Shown here: positions 60,837 through 64,000 of the stretch, one piece after another | How the letters are laid out: each line of letters begins with the position of its first letter | Position numbering within the stretch: position 1 is the first letter of the stretch | Assembly (NCBI GenBank): GCA_035041965.1 | Contig: JAPYMA010000103.1 | Span: 222,010-286,009, forward strand | Direction of reading: 5' to 3' | Length of the DNA stretch: 64,000 nucleotides | Source: Anisakis pegreffii | Taxonomy: Eukaryota; Nematoda; Chromadorea; Rhabditida; Anisakidae | Notes under the pieces: model-generated | Database searches by the model: none | The model's input: only the letters and a program-made list of their open reading frames with translations | What the model was told of the DNA's origin: nothing | Program-made: the position numbers and the translations under genes

Positions 60837-61907
60837 ATGAAATCAGTTGTGCTGTTAGCATTGTTGTGTTGCGTGGCGTTGAATGGTGTTTCTGGACTTA
60901 GCTTAATTGGACGAACGCAAAGTGCAGGAGTGAAAGGCATTTTGATGTGTAACAATAAACCAGCAAGTAAAGTCAAAGTGAAACTGTACGATGATGACAG
61001 AGGTAACAACGATAACTTGTTTCTCAATGCTATTGCAAGATGAAATTTATCGCAGAATCAAATCCACAAAATGATCGTTTAAAGCAGAGAATTGTAATTT
61101 ACATAAGGACGGAGAAATCAATGAAAATAACCGCTGATTTGAGCAAAACTTCTGACTTTATTGCATGATTGGATCTGTACGGAATCAGTGGATTACTGAC
61201 TGGAAGGGGTATTTCAGGAATCGACACGGATGATTTGCTAGCTCAAGGGAAAACAGATTCAAGGGGATATTTTGAGCTTCAAGGATACACAAAAGAGATC
61301 ACAACAATTGATCCTAAAGTGAACATTTACCACGATTGCGATGACTATCTGGTAAGGATTGGTTCTGTTAATGCTTATTCAACTCTTACTCGTTCCCATT
61401 CATTTGGAATCGTCAATAGTTATATGGGTCCATTGACTATATCAGTACAAACAAAATATTTTTAACCATTTTGGATCAACGCGTTCAGCAGAGCAGAATT
61501 TTCATTATCATAGTTCAGCATATGACTACGAAGTTATGAAGATGTAAGAGCGAGTTTTTTGAGAAGCTTTTTCTCCAAAAAAAAACAGAATAAATATTCA
61601 GGCATATTGTCGGATTCGTATTGCATGTAGTTACGAACTCAGCGGTTTTCACAATCATTTCTTTCTGTAGAAATACTGTATTGACGTTCAACACGTAACA
61701 CTGTGCGATTCGCATTCATTTCATTCACTTCTGTCCTTGACAATTATTCTGAGCTGACTCTTTTTTCAGCCGTGCCAACGAAAAATCACCATTTACATTC
61801 CCGACAAATTCGTCTCGTCCGGAAAAACACCGAAGACACTTTATGATGCGGGAACAATACAGTTGGCCGGAAAATTCAAAGGTGAAACCCGCGACTGCTT
61901 GAATTAA
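60837..61907 (+). CDS. Secreted transthyretin-like (TTR) family protein
   Basis: Member of the nematode-expanded transthyretin-like family (Pfam Transthyretin-like, PF01060): small secreted beta-sandwich proteins with mostly unknown ligands; C. elegans TTR-52 bridges apoptotic cells to phagocytes. Three exons: 60837-61002, 61218-61351, 61770-61907; 145 residues. MKSVVLLALLCCVALNGVSG is a signal peptide. The mature protein starts near SLIGRTQSAGVKGILMCNNK and has the family pattern V-K-L-Y-D-D-D, then G-K-T-D-S-R-G-Y-F-E-L-x-G (the strand with the conserved Gly), D-P-K-V-N-I-Y-H-D-C, then C-Q-R-K-I-T-I-Y-I-P, ending with a Cys near the C terminus. Four Cys after the signal peptide suggest two disulfides. 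Length is normal for the family, and nothing is broken. I cannot assign a numbered ttr orthologue. Confidence 0.94.
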
Positions 61908-62001
61908 CTCTACTATTGCGATACGATCATTCTTTGAAAATTTAACCACTTCTTCAGTAATAGATGTGTTCATTTGAAAGTATTTGCTGTGTAAAGTTTT
62001 G

Positions 62002-62007
62002 AATAAA
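62002..62007 (+). terminator. Poly(A) signal of the TTR-like gene
   Basis: AATAAA lies 94 bases after the stop codon of the TTR-like gene. Confidence 0.65.
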
Positions 62008-62058
62008 TTTTGAAAATACCGATCGTTTGGTTCGTTTCATTTAATCGAGTGTTCCATC

Positions 62059-62568
62059 ATGCTATTGATGGTTTTTTGTTGCTTCGATGTGTTGTCGGGC
62101 ACAAAACTGGTATGTGTAGTGAATATAAAAACAAAATCATTAAATCGCTTCAAATTTTGTTTCCTCTTCCTGATCAACGAAGAGACAGTTGTTGAAAACA
62201 GTCGACAGTTAATTAATGAAGGTGAGGTCGGAAAAAAACAGGAATTAATAGATGCGAATAGCGATAACAATAATGATCATGGTAATAATATGGCAACAAT
62301 AACAACACTTACTCCAATAAATGTAATAGAATTAGTAATAACAGCAGTTTTTTGTGCCTCAACGCTAGATGTCGATGAGAACAACAAATCATCCCAGCAT
62401 GCATCAGCGACACCCAGCATGCATCACCAGCAAATTGTGAAGTTGCTCGTCGAAGTTATAGGTAGACGTATGCAGGCCTACCACATTTCCAAACCTAGCT
62501 GCGTTTATCATCCCTTCGACGGATTGGGGACACCTACATATGACATAAAACCCTGCAAGTTGATGTAA
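62059..62568 (+). CDS. Unassigned long open frame
   Basis: A 169-codon frame, the longest single open frame without a recognised product in the window. The N-terminal part is hydrophobic and the middle is acidic and Asn-rich (LIDANSDNNNDHGNNMATIT). A segment with a 20-bp duplication (CCCAGCATGCATCA at 62393-62406 and 62413-62426) follows, then TYDIKPCKLM at the end. It begins about 50 bases after the TTR-like poly(A) signal. No family, signal or splice site supports it clearly. It could be a real terminal exon or a chance frame. Confidence 0.25.
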   Translation: MLLMVFCCFDVLSGTKLVCVVNIKTKSLNRFKFCFLFLINEETVVENSRQLINEGEVGKKQELIDANSDNNNDHGNNMATITTLTPINVIELVITAVFCASTLDVDENNKSSQHASATPSMHHQQIVKLLVEVIGRRMQAYHISKPSCVYHPFDGLGTPTYDIKPCKLM

Positions 62569-64000
62569 CCAATGGCTAAATACTGTATATCATGACGATA
62601 ATAGTCAAACCGTTACCAAAATGCAACGTCTCCGAATTACCCTTGCAGCAGCTCATTCACAGACCTAATGGAACGCTCATAAGGCTTCTCATACTCGACA
62701 ATATTGAAACTCAAATCTCCCACCCTAAATCGAGCACTTTAATATACCGCTTATCCAAGCTACATAGTACCTCGCTCATTCCTATTTGCGTTTCATCATG
62801 TAACATTCTCGCTTTCAGAAATGGCCAAGTCTTAGAGCCTATTTCTCATTTTGGGGCGCAACTCAGTTTTTGCATTTGGTAACACACAAAAAAGCCAGAC
62901 CCTCTTTCTTTGTTTTCACGAAGCTTACTCAACCTCAAGTTTCCGCTTGCGCAGTTCTGTTGAGCCAGTGTTCTTACTAACATAATCCAGCTTCAGCTTC
63001 GCCAGCCCTCATAGATTAGCCCCGTGATTCAGTGACTACTATTATGTAAATCCGCAACCCAATCAAAGTCCAGTAATCCAGTCACTACTACGTTCTTGCC
63101 AACGCTTAGAACATCCATAATAGTCCAAATACAATCAAATTTACAAGCAAAACAACTGACCACAAACGCAATAGATGAAAACAAAAAGTGATCACTGATC
63201 ACAACTCAATTTTATTCCAATTTCCCTAAGTTCGAATGACTGAAGTTGTGGTCATTCGACCACGGCTCATTTATTAGTGCCCTAATTTGAACGAAAAGAA
63301 CATTGGAAGAACAAACTTTAAAACTGACATATGAAAAAGAAAATGACACTGAACGGAACATCAGAACATAAAACATACCAAAATTCTGAACATAAATAAA
63401 CACGCCAAGTTCATTGAAGCAAATCAACGAAGGAGTCAATTTGAGCACCGATCAAGGCTAAGATAAACTCAACGTAAAACAAGCGAAGTCATGCTGAACT
63501 CAGGTTGGAATCAGGCTCTGGGTAGCTCATTCGGACTAAGCCAATGTTGAATCAGACCATAGTTAACTCATTTCAAGTCTTCTGCAATTCACATCTCAAA
63601 ATCCATCATGCTGAATTCAATTCGTAAGATGTATCAGATTCATACGGAAATGATCTACTTTTTCAAATTCACTCACAAATTTTGCTGCCTCGATCATGAA
63701 TGAATTAAGAGAACATTCCACTGTATGCTATTTATCATCCAAATCTCAAAGCTATCATTTGAGTGATCGCGATGATAAAGCTTTAAGAAATTCTCAGGAC
63801 TTTAATTCGGCACTGGTTCTTCGTAAGTACATCATTTGGAGACTATAATTCTGTCGGTTCTGAGCCTGGAAAAAACTTGACTTACCAGCCTGGAAAGAAG
63901 TCAAGCTTCGATATGTGTTCTGAACTGCATATTCCTAGATTAACCTCAAGCTGGGAGTTATGCTCTCGATCATGGTCAGTCATTTGAAGGCACAAGTGAT

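Larger units (their letters stand above)
61908..64000. other. No confident gene to the right edge
   Basis: The TTR-like 3' end is followed by a 169-codon + frame (62059-62568, listed separately), then a 96-codon + frame (62592-62882) and C-richer sequence to about 63100 with no recognised product. The last kilobase is AT-rich and without repeats of note. Confidence 0.4.

Noticed and set aside
55871..61907. Operon linking mrps-5 and the TTR-like gene
   Set aside because: They are 2.3 kb apart with a tRNA gene and minisatellite between them, far beyond usual nematode operon spacing.

Overview
The window is eukaryotic and most likely from a nematode. It carries five recognisable protein-coding genes, all on the + strand, each split by short spliceosomal introns: a neuropeptide-type GPCR that enters from the left edge, a SERCA calcium pump (sca-1 type), the ERAD protein SEL-1, mitochondrial ribosomal protein S5, and a secreted transthyretin-like (TTR) protein. 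The TTR-like family is a nematode hallmark. Two genes have TTTCAG sites 7-13 bases before the start codon, which suits spliced-leader trans-splicing. The DNA is AT-rich and full of short repeats. I cannot name the species; a clade III (ascaridoid/spirurid-like) worm is a guess.

Layout. Positions 78-5247 hold the last seven visible exons of the GPCR, whose tail is very rich in Asn and Asp. Its third intron contains a 776-bp non-autonomous hAT-type element with a perfect 8-bp target duplication. Positions 5248-33984 are a 28.7-kb stretch with no confident gene: a second, inverted copy of the hAT element (17982-18813), two perfect fold-back palindromes, several tandem duplications and a handful of open segments that could be exons or gene remnants. 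Positions 33985-40035 hold the complete 16-exon SERCA gene. Positions 40036-49185 are mostly AT-rich and non-coding, with one GC-richer island near 45.7-46.1 kb. Positions 49186-54121 hold sel-1 (14 exons), 55891-58539 mrps-5 (9 exons), 58835-58907 a tRNA-Arg(ACG), 59043-59189 a 21-bp minisatellite and 60837-61907 the TTR-like gene. The rest to 64000 has no confident gene.

The genes do not form one pathway. SERCA (ER calcium store) and SEL-1 (ER-associated degradation) both serve the ER; MRPS5 belongs to mitochondrial translation; the GPCR and TTR-like protein are a signalling receptor and a secreted protein. Spacing gives no evidence of an operon.

The observations most worth following are: a receptor in which both class A micro-switches (DRY and NPxxY) are altered; a second donor site inside the last SERCA exon at the place where SERCA isoforms diverge in other animals; an unusually high share of AAG and GAG 3' splice sites in the housekeeping genes; and the well-preserved hAT element pair.
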